From assembly GCF_000473205.1 (NCBI RefSeq), contig NZ_KI421507.1, positions 1,151,934 to 1,215,933 of the forward strand: a DNA stretch of 64,000 nucleotides, given 5' to 3'. The translations under genes were made by a program, and so were the position numbers. Under the pieces are notes generated by a model that worked only from the letters and a program-made list of their open reading frames with translations, was not told the DNA's origin and did not search any database. Of the stretch, positions 16,957 through 25,284 are shown one piece after another; positions within the stretch are counted from its first letter, which is position 1; each line of letters opens with the position of its first letter. Source of the DNA: Pseudophaeobacter arcticus DSM 23566 (GTDB taxonomy: Bacteria; Pseudomonadota; Alphaproteobacteria; Rhodobacterales; Rhodobacteraceae).

Positions 16957-19371
16957 TTAATGCGCCGGTGCACCGGTGTTCCGGTTTCCCGATTCCAGCG
17001 CAGCTTTGGCCGCAGCGGCCTCTTCTTCGGCAGCTTCATCCCATTCAATCGCCTCAGGCTGGCGCACCAGCGCATGCTTCAGAACTTCCGAGACATGGCT
17101 TACCGGGATGATCTCCAGGCCTTCTTTCACGTTATCCGGGATCTCGGGCAGGTCTTTGGCGTTTTCCTGTGGGATCAGCACTGTTTTGATGCCGCCACGC
17201 AGGGCCGCCAACAGTTTCTCCTTCAGACCACCAATGGCCAGCGCATTGCCGCGCAGAGTAACCTCACCGGTCATGGCGATGTCCTTGCGCACCGGAATTT
17301 TTGTCAGCACCGACACGATGGAGGTCACCATTGCCAGACCCGCAGATGGACCATCCTTGGGGGTGGCGCCTTCGGGCACGTGGACGTGGATATCCCACTT
17401 GTCGAACTTGGGTGGCTTCACACCAATCTTTGGCGAGATGGAGCGCACATAGGACGAGGCCGCCTCGATGCTTTCCTTCATCACATCGCCCAGCTTACCT
17501 GTGGTCTTCATCCGGCCCTTGCCCGGCAGGCGCAACGCCTCGATCGACAGCAGCTCACCGCCAACAGAGGTATAGGCAAGCCCGGTGACAACACCAACCT
17601 GATCTTCCTTTTCAGCCAGACCATAGCGGTATTTGGCGACGCCCAGGAACTCATCCAGATTGTCAGAGGTGACAGAAACGCTCTTGGCTTCCTTCTTGAC
17701 GATCTTGGTCAGCGCCTTACGCGCAACCTTGGCAATTTCACGCTCCAGATTCCGCACGCCCGCCTCGCGGGTGTAGACGCGAATGATATCCTTCAGCGCA
17801 TCATCGCTCATCTCGAATTCCTTGGCCTTCAGACCATGGTTCTTCACCTGTTTCGACACCAGATGCTGCTTGGCAATCTCGCGCTTTTCGTCCTCGGTGT
17901 AGCCAGACAGCGGAATGATCTCCATCCGGTCCAGCAAAGGCCCAGGCATGTTGTAGCTGTTCGAAGTGGTCAGGAACATCACGTTGGAGAGGTCATATTC
18001 GACCTCCATATAGTGATCCACAAAGGTGGCGTTCTGTTCCGGATCAAGCACTTCCAGCATGGCGCTCGCCGGATCGCCGCGGAAATCCTGCCCCATCTTG
18101 TCGATCTCGTCGAGCAGGATCAGCGGGTTGGTGGTCTTGGCCTTTTTCAGCGCCTGGATGATCTTGCCGGGCATCGAGCCGATATAGGTCCGGCGGTGCC
18201 CCCGGATCTCGCTCTCGTCGCGCACGCCGCCGAGCGAGATGCGAATGAACTCGCGCCCCGTTGCCTTGGCCACGGATTTGCCAAGCGAGGTTTTCCCCAC
18301 ACCAGGAGGGCCAACAAGGCAGAGGATAGGGCCTTTGAGCTTGGTCGAGCGTTGCTGTACCGCAAGATATTCGACAATGCGCTCTTTGACCTTTTCCAGA
18401 CCGTAGTGATCTGCATCCAGAATAGCCTGCGCCTTGCCCAGGTCCTTTTTGACGCGCGATTTCACGCCCCATGGAATACCCAACATCCAGTCAAGGTAGT
18501 TGCGCACAACTGTGGCCTCGGCCGACATGGGCGACATGTTCTTGAGCTTTTTCAGCTCGGCGTCCGCCTTTTCACGGGCTTCTTTCGACAGTTTGGTCGC
18601 CGCGATCTTTTCTTCCAGTTCGGCAATTTCGCCAGCCCCTTCTTCGCCGTCACCCAGCTCCTTCTGAATGGCCTTCATCTGCTCATTCAGGTAGTATTCG
18701 CGCTGGGTCTTCTCCATCTGAGATTTGACCCGTGTCTTGATCTTTTTCTCGACCTGCAGCACCGACATTTCGCCCTGCATCAGCCCATAGACTTTTTCCA
18801 GCCGCTCGCTGATCGACAGGGTTTCCAGCAGCTCCTGCTTGCGATCCACCTCAATCCCAAGGTGGCCTGCAACCAGATCCGCCAGTTTGGCGGGCTCAGC
18901 GGTTTCCCCAACAGCCGACAGGGCCTCTTCGGGGATGTTCTTGCGAACCTTGGCGTAGCGCTCAAACTCGTCGCCAACCGTGCGCACCAGCGCCTCGATT
19001 GTGGTGGCGTCGCCGGGGATTTCGGTCAGATATTCCGCACTGGCTTCAAAATAGTCCTCATTCTCGAGGAATTTGGTGATTTTGACCCGTGCATGGCCTT
19101 CGACCAGCACCTTTACGGTGCCATCGGGAAGCTTCAGCAGTTGCAGCACATTGGCCAGCACACCCGTTGGGTAGATGCCATCGGTCTGTGGCTCGTCCTC
19201 TGCTGGATCAATCTGGCTGGACAGCAGAATCTGCTTGTCATCGGCCATCACCTCTTCGAGGGCGCGCACAGATTTTTCCCGGCCCACAAACAGCGGCACG
19301 ATCATATGCGGGAAAACCACAATGTCGCGCAACGGCAGTACGGGATAGGAAGAATTAAGCGGCTCTTTCAT
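16957..19371 (-). CDS. lon: ATP-dependent protease Lon
   Basis: 804 residues from the ATG at 19371 (AAAGGA seven bases upstream; a further in-frame start at 19392 is less likely). Cytosolic serine/lysine protease degrading misfolded and regulatory proteins. N-terminal LON substrate domain (YPVLPLRDIVVFPHMIVPLF), coiled-coil region, AAA+ module with Walker A GPPGVGKT and Walker B LILLDEIDK, and the protease domain with the catalytic Ser in KDGPSAGLAM and its partner Lys in GGLKEKLLAALR. All motifs are intact. Confidence 0.98.
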   Translation of the reverse strand: MKEPLNSSYPVLPLRDIVVFPHMIVPLFVGREKSVRALEEVMADDKQILLSSQIDPAEDEPQTDGIYPTGVLANVLQLLKLPDGTVKVLVEGHARVKITKFLENEDYFEASAEYLTEIPGDATTIEALVRTVGDEFERYAKVRKNIPEEALSAVGETAEPAKLADLVAGHLGIEVDRKQELLETLSISERLEKVYGLMQGEMSVLQVEKKIKTRVKSQMEKTQREYYLNEQMKAIQKELGDGEEGAGEIAELEEKIAATKLSKEAREKADAELKKLKNMSPMSAEATVVRNYLDWMLGIPWGVKSRVKKDLGKAQAILDADHYGLEKVKERIVEYLAVQQRSTKLKGPILCLVGPPGVGKTSLGKSVAKATGREFIRISLGGVRDESEIRGHRRTYIGSMPGKIIQALKKAKTTNPLILLDEIDKMGQDFRGDPASAMLEVLDPEQNATFVDHYMEVEYDLSNVMFLTTSNSYNMPGPLLDRMEIIPLSGYTEDEKREIAKQHLVSKQVKNHGLKAKEFEMSDDALKDIIRVYTREAGVRNLEREIAKVARKALTKIVKKEAKSVSVTSDNLDEFLGVAKYRYGLAEKEDQVGVVTGLAYTSVGGELLSIEALRLPGKGRMKTTGKLGDVMKESIEAASSYVRSISPKIGVKPPKFDKWDIHVHVPEGATPKDGPSAGLAMVTSIVSVLTKIPVRKDIAMTGEVTLRGNALAIGGLKEKLLAALRGGIKTVLIPQENAKDLPEIPDNVKEGLEIIPVSHVSEVLKHALVRQPEAIEWDEAAEEEAAAAKAALESGNRNTGAPAH

Positions 19372-19665
19372 ACTCGGTCCTTTACTTGGCAAGAGCCCCC
19401 GGTCCCGACATTCGGCAACCTCTGGCGCTCCCCTCTTTGGAAGTCTTTATCTGGTACAGCGGTTAACATATTTCAACCGCCGCATCGCAAAGTTGGGGGA
19501 CACATTGCCTGTAGCACTGCCGAACCACAAGAGCGCTTTTGGTAATTGCGCCGCAAATCCGCGCATGCGCCAAAGCGCCCATTGCAAATGCCCTGCCGCA
19601 ACCCCGGCCGGACAGTCAACAGGCAGATGCAAGACCACCCCTTTCCCTAGGACCAAATAGCCTGG

Positions 19666-19818
19666 CTATTCAACAGCGCCACTTTTAAGATGAGAAAGCT
19701 CCGCAAATTCAGGAGAATGGGAAGACCCTTCATCCATGAATCCAATCAAGGCCACACCAAGCCCCAGCACGACAAACAGTACGATATGGGCCGAATTCAC
19801 CGAAACAGATTTCTTCAT
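19666..19818 (-). CDS. 50-residue single-span membrane protein
   Basis: A short frame with a near-ideal ribosome site (CTGGAGGTGAGTA before the ATG at 19818). It encodes a basic start (MKKSVSVNSAH), one hydrophobic span of about 16 residues (IVLFVVLGLGVALIGF) and a 23-residue acidic/hydrophilic tail (MDEGSSHSPEFAELSHLKSG...). It lies between the tgt terminator (19941-19961) and lon, on the same strand as both, with its own room for a promoter. No family recognised; such proteins often bind and tune a larger membrane partner. An opposite-strand ORF (19736-19924) lacks a ribosome site. Confidence 0.65.
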   Translation of the reverse strand: MKKSVSVNSAHIVLFVVLGLGVALIGFMDEGSSHSPEFAELSHLKSGAVE

Positions 19819-19940
19819 TACTCACCTCCAGGTGTTACAAACTGCTGAGCATTGCACAGGGATTTTGTGGCCAGACCTTGTCCTTGGGTGGTCCGCAACA
19901 GGGAGAGAGGTTCAAATTTTTTAAAAAAGCGATGCAAACA

Positions 19941-19961
19941 GGGCGGGTCTTTACCCCGCCC
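19941..19961 (-). terminator. Hairpin downstream of tgt
   Basis: Stem GGGCGGG/CCCGCCC with a 7-base loop, 20 bp after the tgt stop when read on the minus strand, followed by TGTTTG and, further on, a T6 run. Confidence 0.65.
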
Positions 19962-19981
19962 CTGCCACGTAAATACGCCCC

Positions 19982-21112
19982 TTACAGCGGCTCGATATCA
20001 CCCTGGGCCCGCTGGTCATGGAAATCCTGCTGCCAGGTTTCAAATGTACCCGCCGCGATGGCCTCGCGCATGCCTGCCATGATGTCTTGGAAATAATGCA
20101 GATTGTGCCAGGTCAGCAGCATGCCCGAAATCATTTCGTTGCTGCGGAACACATGGTGCAGATAGGCGCGGCTGTATTTCGAACAGGCCGGGCAGCTGCA
20201 GTTTTCGTCCAGGGGGCGGGGATCATCCGCATGGCGGGCGTTTTTGATATTGACCACGCCGTGGCGGGTAAAGGCCTGGCCCGTACGGCCTGAGCGCGAC
20301 GGCAGCACGCAGTCCATCATATCGATGCCCCGCGCCACTGCGCCAACGATATCATCGGGTTTGCCAACCCCCATCAAGTAGCGGGGCTTATCCTCGGGCA
20401 GCATATCGGGGGCATAGTCAAGACAGTCAAACATCGCCTCCTGTCCCTCGCCCACGGCCAGGCCACCCACCGCATAGCCATCAAAGCCAATATTTTTCAA
20501 GGCCTCGGCGCTTTCTTCCCGCAGGTCCTGCTCCAAACCGCCCTGCATGATGCCAAACAGCGCGTGGCCCGGGCGATCGCCAAAGGCCTGTTTCGAGCGT
20601 TCCGCCCAACGCATTGACAGGCGCATGCTTTCGGCGATGCGATCCCGGGTTGCCGGCAGCGCCGGACATTCGTCAAAACACATCACAATGTCAGAGCCAA
20701 GCAGCCGTTGGATCTCCATCGAGCGTTCTGGCGTCAGCTCATGTTTGGAGCCGTCAATGTGGCTTTTGAAGGTGACACCCTTCTCAGTGAGCTTGCGCAG
20801 ACCGGCCAGCGACATCACCTGAAAGCCGCCAGAATCCGTCAGAATGGGCCGGTCCCAGTTCATGAACTTGTGCAGCCCATCCAGGCGATCAATCCGCTCT
20901 GCGGTGGGGCGCAGCATCAAATGATAGGTATTGCCCAGCAGAATATCAGCGCCGGTTTCCCGCACGCTTTCCGGCATCATCGCCTTGACCGTGGCGGCGG
21001 TGCCCACCGGCATAAAGGCCGGAGTGCGGATATCGCCGCGTGGCGTAGAGATCACCCCGGTGCGGGCCTTGCCATCACGGGCTTTCAGATCAAAGGTGAT
21101 TTTCGGCGCCAT
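19982..21112 (-). CDS. tgt: Queuine tRNA-ribosyltransferase
   Basis: 376 residues. Exchanges G34 of tRNAs for Asp, Asn, His and Tyr with preQ1 in queuosine synthesis. Catalytic aspartates lie in [13 protein letters not shown] and [18 protein letters not shown]; the C-terminal zinc site is [20 protein letters not shown], with three Cys and a His. Length is standard. The partner genes queA or yajC/secD, often adjacent, are not present here. Confidence 0.97.
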   Translation of the reverse strand: MAPKITFDLKARDGKARTGVISTPRGDIRTPAFMPVGTAATVKAMMPESVRETGADILLGNTYHLMLRPTAERIDRLDGLHKFMNWDRPILTDSGGFQVMSLAGLRKLTEKGVTFKSHIDGSKHELTPERSMEIQRLLGSDIVMCFDECPALPATRDRIAESMRLSMRWAERSKQAFGDRPGHALFGIMQGGLEQDLREESAEALKNIGFDGYAVGGLAVGEGQEAMFDCLDYAPDMLPEDKPRYLMGVGKPDDIVGAVARGIDMMDCVLPSRSGRTGQAFTRHGVVNIKNARHADDPRPLDENCSCPACSKYSRAYLHHVFRSNEMISGMLLTWHNLHYFQDIMAGMREAIAAGTFETWQQDFHDQRAQGDIEPL

Positions 21113-21295
21113 TTTACTCTCCTTTGAGTGCAGAACTCAGCGCATTTGCCTGATTGCGCGGCCTTTGACAAGCCTCAAGCCATCTTGTCAGCCCTCACAG
21201 AGCAGACCATACAAGACATAAGCCGCTATCTTGCAGTCATGCCACGGCGACCCCATATGTATGCAATAGTACACAACATTTTTCAGGAGGGCCCG

Positions 21296-22186
21296 ATGAA
21301 CGAAGACTTTCTCATTGGTCTAATTTCACAAAACGCCATTTATCTGCTGGGGGCGATCTTCCTGATCGTCATCATCTTCAAAGGCGTCCATATCGTACCA
21401 CAATCGGAAAAATTTGTGGTGGAGCGCTTTGGCCGCCTGCATTCGGTGCTCGGGCCTGGCATCAACTTCATCGTGCCGCTGCTGGACAATGTCGCGCATC
21501 GTATTTCGGTACTGGAGCGCCAGTTGCCCAGTGCCAGCCAGGATGCCATCACCAAGGACAACGTGCTGGTGCAGATCGACACCTCGGTGTTCTACCGCAT
21601 CATCGAACCGGAGAAGACCGTCTACCGGATCCGCGACGTGGATGCCGCCATTGCCACCACAGTGGCGGGTATCGTGCGCGCCGAGATCGGCAAGATGGAC
21701 CTGGACGAGGTGCAGTCAAACCGCGCCCAACTGATTGGCCAGATCCAGGAAAGCGTCGAGGACGCGGTGGATGACTGGGGCATCCAAGTGACCCGCGCCG
21801 AAATTCTGGATGTGAACCTGGATCAGGCCACCCGCGATGCCATGCTGCAGCAGCTCAATGCCGAACGCGCCCGGCGCGCCCAGGTGACCGAGGCCGAAGG
21901 CACCAAACGCGCGGTTGAACTCGCCGCCGAGGGCCAGCTTTACGCCGCCGAACAAATCGCCAAGGCCCGCCGCATTCAGGCCGACGCCGAGGCCTATGCC
22001 ACCGAAGTGGTGGCCAAGGCGATCCGCGAAAACGGCATCGAGGCCGCCCAGTATCAGGTTGCCCTGAAACAGGTTGAAGCCCTCAACGCGCTTGGCAACG
22101 GTGAGGGCAAACAGACCATCGTCCTGCCCGCTCATGCGCTCGAGGCCTTTGGAGATGCCTTTAAACTGCTGAAAGGTGGCAAATAA
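21296..22186 (+). CDS. qmcA: SPFH/stomatin-like membrane protease-associated protein (QmcA type)
   Basis: 296 residues from the ATG at 21296, which follows AGGAGGGCCCG; the open frame upstream to 21128 has no such site. An N-terminal membrane anchor (FLIGLISQNAIYLLGAIFLI), the SPFH/PHB domain (QSEKFVVERFGRLHSVLGPG), and a long charged helix (TRDAMLQQLNAERARRAQVT) that oligomerises. Scaffolds of this type organise membrane microdomains and hold FtsH-like proteases. The stop overlaps the start of an NfeD gene, its usual partner. Confidence 0.92.
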   Translation: MNEDFLIGLISQNAIYLLGAIFLIVIIFKGVHIVPQSEKFVVERFGRLHSVLGPGINFIVPLLDNVAHRISVLERQLPSASQDAITKDNVLVQIDTSVFYRIIEPEKTVYRIRDVDAAIATTVAGIVRAEIGKMDLDEVQSNRAQLIGQIQESVEDAVDDWGIQVTRAEILDVNLDQATRDAMLQQLNAERARRAQVTEAEGTKRAVELAAEGQLYAAEQIAKARRIQADAEAYATEVVAKAIRENGIEAAQYQVALKQVEALNALGNGEGKQTIVLPAHALEAFGDAFKLLKGGK

Positions 22187-22476
22187 TGGAACAGGTCACC
22201 GCCACCTATTGGCAGCTCTGGTGGGTCTGGTGCGCCGCCGCGCTGGTGCTCGCCATCCTCGAGGTCCTGGTCCCCGGCTTTGTCTTTCTGGGCTTTGCTC
22301 TGGGCGCGCTGGCCTGCGGCATCCTCTTGGCCGTGCTTGGCAGCGGCACCCTGGGTCTGCCTGTCCTGATCTTCCTGTTCGCCGCCCTGTCGCTGGTTTC
22401 CTGGCTGCTGATGCGGCGCTATTTTGCCCTACCCACGGGCCAGGTAAAAACCTTCGAGACAGACATCAACGACTAA
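22186..22476 (+). CDS. NfeD family protein (short form)
   Basis: 96 residues starting one base inside the qmcA stop (TAATG), so translation is coupled. Two to three membrane segments (LWWVWCAAALVLAILEVLVP, then LPVLIFLFAALSLVSWLL) and a very short cytosolic end; the OB-fold found in full NfeD proteins is nearly absent. NfeD proteins act with stomatin-like proteins in membrane quality control. Confidence 0.88.
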   Translation: MEQVTATYWQLWWVWCAAALVLAILEVLVPGFVFLGFALGALACGILLAVLGSGTLGLPVLIFLFAALSLVSWLLMRRYFALPTGQVKTFETDIND

Positions 22477-22715
22477 AGCCCCTTGATAGATATCTGCGAT
22501 CAGCCCCTTTTTGCACTCTCTTCAATCGGAGCTGATCGGCAGCGCGGGACACGACATTCATGCCTTGAAGTGACACAAACGTCCCGGCAACCGACATAGG
22601 GTCACCTGCAGCGAACTTCCGCATTGAGCCCAACTTGCTGGGTTTCCACAGTGCAGCTAATGTCTGCGCTGCCAGAAATTGATTTTGATGACGATGCAAT
22701 CATGGAACGAGAAAC

Positions 22716-24026
22716 GTGAATTCACAAACAAACGATGTACTCGTGGTCGGTGCCTACGGTCTTATTGGCTACGGCATTTCTAAGAGGCTGATCTCGGAGG
22801 GCTATAGCGTCACGGGGCTTGGCCGAAACATGCAAGTGGCGCGGCGGGTGTTGCCTGATATTCCTTGGATTGAACACGATATCAGAACGCTTTGTGAAGA
22901 GGCCCAGTGGCGTCAAATTATCCGTGAGTTTTCGACCGTCGTAAACTGTTCCGGTGCATTGCAAGATGGCCCCGAAGATGATCTTGAAGCAATTCACCAT
23001 GATGCCGTCGCTGCGCTTGCAGCGGCCTGTTGTGCTGAAAATGTTGCTTTGATCCAAATATCGGCGGTGGGCGCCAATCCACAGGCCACGACTTCCTTCC
23101 TGGCGTCCAAGGGCCGAGGAGACGCAGCCATTCGAGCCGCCGGAGGAAAGTGGCTCATACTCCGTCCAGGCCTTGTCCTTGCATCGAATGCCTACGGTGG
23201 CACGACCATGCTCCGTATGCTGGCGGCTTTTCCCTGGATACAACCAATTTCCACGCCGGATGCAAAAATTCAGACCGTCTCACTCGACGATGTGGCCTCG
23301 ACTGTCGTGGCCGCAACAGAAGGCCAGATACCAAACGGGCTGGACTTGGATCTCGTGGAGCCAGAGGCCCATTCCCTTCGTGAGATATTGTCGCAGATGC
23401 GACAGTGGCTTGGGTTCTCCCCGGCGATATGCGAAATCGCTTTGCCTAACTTTTGCGTCTTTGCTGTTGCGAAACTGGCTGACGCACTTTCGTGGCTTGG
23501 TTGGCGTTCTCCGCTGCGCACTACCGCGCTGAAAGTGCTGTCAGAAGGTGTTCTGGCCAAGCCAGCAGACCTCAGAAGATTTGGAATGTCTCAGATCTCA
23601 ACACTCCCACAAACTCTGAGGAGAATGCCGGTTGGCGCGCAGGATCGCTTGTTTGCACGTATGGCACTGCTTGCGCCCGTCATTATAGCGTGCCTTTGTT
23701 TCTTTTGGCTAACTTCGGGCGTTGTCGGAATTGCCCGGGTCAACGAAGCCGCGCTGGTTTTGGAGGGGGTGGGTTGGCCTCACGGCCTAGCCGTCACCAG
23801 CGTTCTCTTTTGGGCTGTAGTTGATATTGCCATCGCAGCCGCCTTTGCATTCCGGAAATATGCGTACCATGCCTGTTGGGCGGCGGTCGGCGTAAGCCTG
23901 TTCTATCTTTTGGCATCGACGATCACGGTACCATCTCTCTGGGTTGATCCGCTTGGCCCATTGGTCAAGGTGGTGCCGTCAATTATCCTGGCCCTTGTTG
24001 CGCGTGCCGCATTGGAGGCACGCTGA
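22716..24026 (+). CDS. SDR-type NAD(P)-binding protein fused to a DoxX-like membrane domain
   Basis: 436 residues from a GTG. The N-terminal ~300 residues are an atypical/extended SDR (VLVVGAYGLIGYGISKRLIS nucleotide fold, VVNCSGALQDG), with the usual YxxxK not evident (SFLASKGRGD occupies the region). Residues from about 310 form four membrane spans (ARMALLAPVIIACLCFFWLT, then VTSVLFWAVVDIAIAAAFAF) of DoxX-like type. Reductases of this layout may work on quinone or lipid-linked groups, but that is inference. The stop overlaps the next gene by four bases. GC content is lower than the flanking genes. Confidence 0.78.
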   Translation: MNSQTNDVLVVGAYGLIGYGISKRLISEGYSVTGLGRNMQVARRVLPDIPWIEHDIRTLCEEAQWRQIIREFSTVVNCSGALQDGPEDDLEAIHHDAVAALAAACCAENVALIQISAVGANPQATTSFLASKGRGDAAIRAAGGKWLILRPGLVLASNAYGGTTMLRMLAAFPWIQPISTPDAKIQTVSLDDVASTVVAATEGQIPNGLDLDLVEPEAHSLREILSQMRQWLGFSPAICEIALPNFCVFAVAKLADALSWLGWRSPLRTTALKVLSEGVLAKPADLRRFGMSQISTLPQTLRRMPVGAQDRLFARMALLAPVIIACLCFFWLTSGVVGIARVNEAALVLEGVGWPHGLAVTSVLFWAVVDIAIAAAFAFRKYAYHACWAAVGVSLFYLLASTITVPSLWVDPLGPLVKVVPSIILALVARAALEAR

Positions 24027-24502
24027 TGGATTGGGGCGAATTTCTTCGGGTCGCGCATGTTCTGGGCGCTTGTGTCTTGATTGGCACCGGCACTGGGATT
24101 GCATTTTTTATGCTGATGGCGCATCGCACATCTGATCCGTCTTTTGTCGCTCAAACGGCGTCGGTTGTTGTCGTTGCTGATATGCTCTTCACTGCCACCG
24201 CCGCCATCGCACAACCGATCACCGGCTATCTATTGATGCAACATATTGGATGGAGCGTTTCGGACGGTTGGCTGGCACTTTCTCTGGCCCTTTATGTATT
24301 TATTGGGCTGTTCTGGCTGCCAGTTGTCTGGATACAAACAAAGATGCGGGACGAGGCCCGGATATCCGTTCAACAGCACATAGCCCTGACACCGCGATAC
24401 AGCCGCCTCTACCGCATTTGGTTCGCTTGTGGCGTTCCCGCTTTCTCCGCAATCGTTGTTTTGCTTTGGCTGATGGTGACCCGCCCACACATTGCCTTTT
24501 GA
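24026..24502 (+). CDS. DUF2269 family integral membrane protein
   Basis: 158 residues, four predicted membrane spans (LRVAHVLGACVLIGTGTGIA, then a second near 45-62, a third WLALSLALYVFIGLFWLPVV, a fourth at the end). The early His (RVAHVLG) and the pattern match DUF2269, whose role is unknown and which may bind haem or quinone. It overlaps the SDR-DoxX gene by ATGA, so the two are made together and probably form one membrane complex. Confidence 0.82.
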   Translation: MDWGEFLRVAHVLGACVLIGTGTGIAFFMLMAHRTSDPSFVAQTASVVVVADMLFTATAAIAQPITGYLLMQHIGWSVSDGWLALSLALYVFIGLFWLPVVWIQTKMRDEARISVQQHIALTPRYSRLYRIWFACGVPAFSAIVVLLWLMVTRPHIAF

Positions 24503-24901
24503 CGTTAGAGACTTCGCACAACGGAAAGCGATGATGACTGCTCAACGTTCTTTCTCAAAAGCGGCCATTGGCGCAAGTGCAGCGAATGCATACTTCGTCC
24601 GCAGTGTGTGAGTTCGCTACCTGCGCAGCGAAGGTCGGCTGACGCAAATTGGCATCGATGATGCTTGGGGCTGGTTTGGGCTGGGTGCAGTCATCTGCGT
24701 TCTATGACGAAGTGTCCATAGGTTCCCTGACCTGGGCTGAACAGGTCTGTCTTGCCTGGGTGGCGGAAAACACTTGAATAGCAAGCGGTTCCCTTGCCTG
24801 AAATCAATAGCTTGAGCCTGGGGCGTGTTGTTCACACCAAAGATGTCAGGCGTTCAAACCTCTTGCCCCCCAACATGCCCCCCCTTGAAGGTCTCATAAT
24901 A

Positions 24902-24927
24902 TAGAGAGTTCGGATAGAGAGTTCGGA
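24902..24927. repeat. 13-bp perfect tandem duplication
   Basis: TAGAGAGTTCGGA occurs twice head to tail, in the gene-poor spacer before the hybrid histidine kinase. Confidence 0.8.
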
Positions 24928-25160
24928 GGGCGCCCAGGAGTTGTCCTCCAGCGCTGTGAGCCACCGGGATCACCACCGGGATTAAATTGGCCTCGCGTCT
25001 CGGATTTTGGGCGCTCCGCAGGCTGTCTGGTCAGAGACTGCAGCTGCATTGGTGCTTTTTTACACTATTTTTGAAAGGCCCTGTGCGTGAGCAGGAATAG
25101 TAATTTTGCCTTAACATATTGAAATATATTAATTTTTTATGGAATTTATGTGCAACCTCA

Positions 25161-25186
25161 TGAGGCCCATCTGGCCAGATGCCTCA
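25161..25186. promoter_or_regulatory. Palindrome upstream of the hybrid histidine kinase
   Basis: TGAGGC, CC, ATCTGGCCAGAT, GCCTCA: a perfect 12-bp palindrome (25169-25180) flanked by complementary hexamers. It lies 99 bp before the kinase start, downstream of an AT-rich block. It may be an operator or a leader hairpin. Confidence 0.45.
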
Positions 25187-25284
25187 GTTGACGAGAGGCC
25201 ATATGCGCAGTCATTGACAGCAGGCATAAGAACCGTGCTCAATCGCGTTAGTACTGGGCAAACGCCCGCAAAAGTGGAGACGTA

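Larger units (their letters stand above)
24503..25284. other. 782-bp AT-richer spacer, no supported gene
   Basis: No ORF here has both a ribosome site and protein-like composition. Seen: a 13-bp perfect tandem duplication TAGAGAGTTCGGA (24902-24927); ACCACCGGGAT duplicated near 24962-24981; a very AT-rich block around 25060-25145 that is a likely promoter region for the histidine kinase; and a palindrome at 25161-25186. The spacer looks like a decayed region. Confidence 0.55.

Noticed and set aside
16894..19545. 883-residue plus-strand ORF
   Set aside because: Exactly antisense to lon, whose motifs are complete; the plus-strand product has no recognisable domain.
24617..24835. 72-residue minus-strand ORF in the gene-poor spacer
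   Set aside because: Low-complexity, Pro/Gln/Arg-rich, without a ribosome site.
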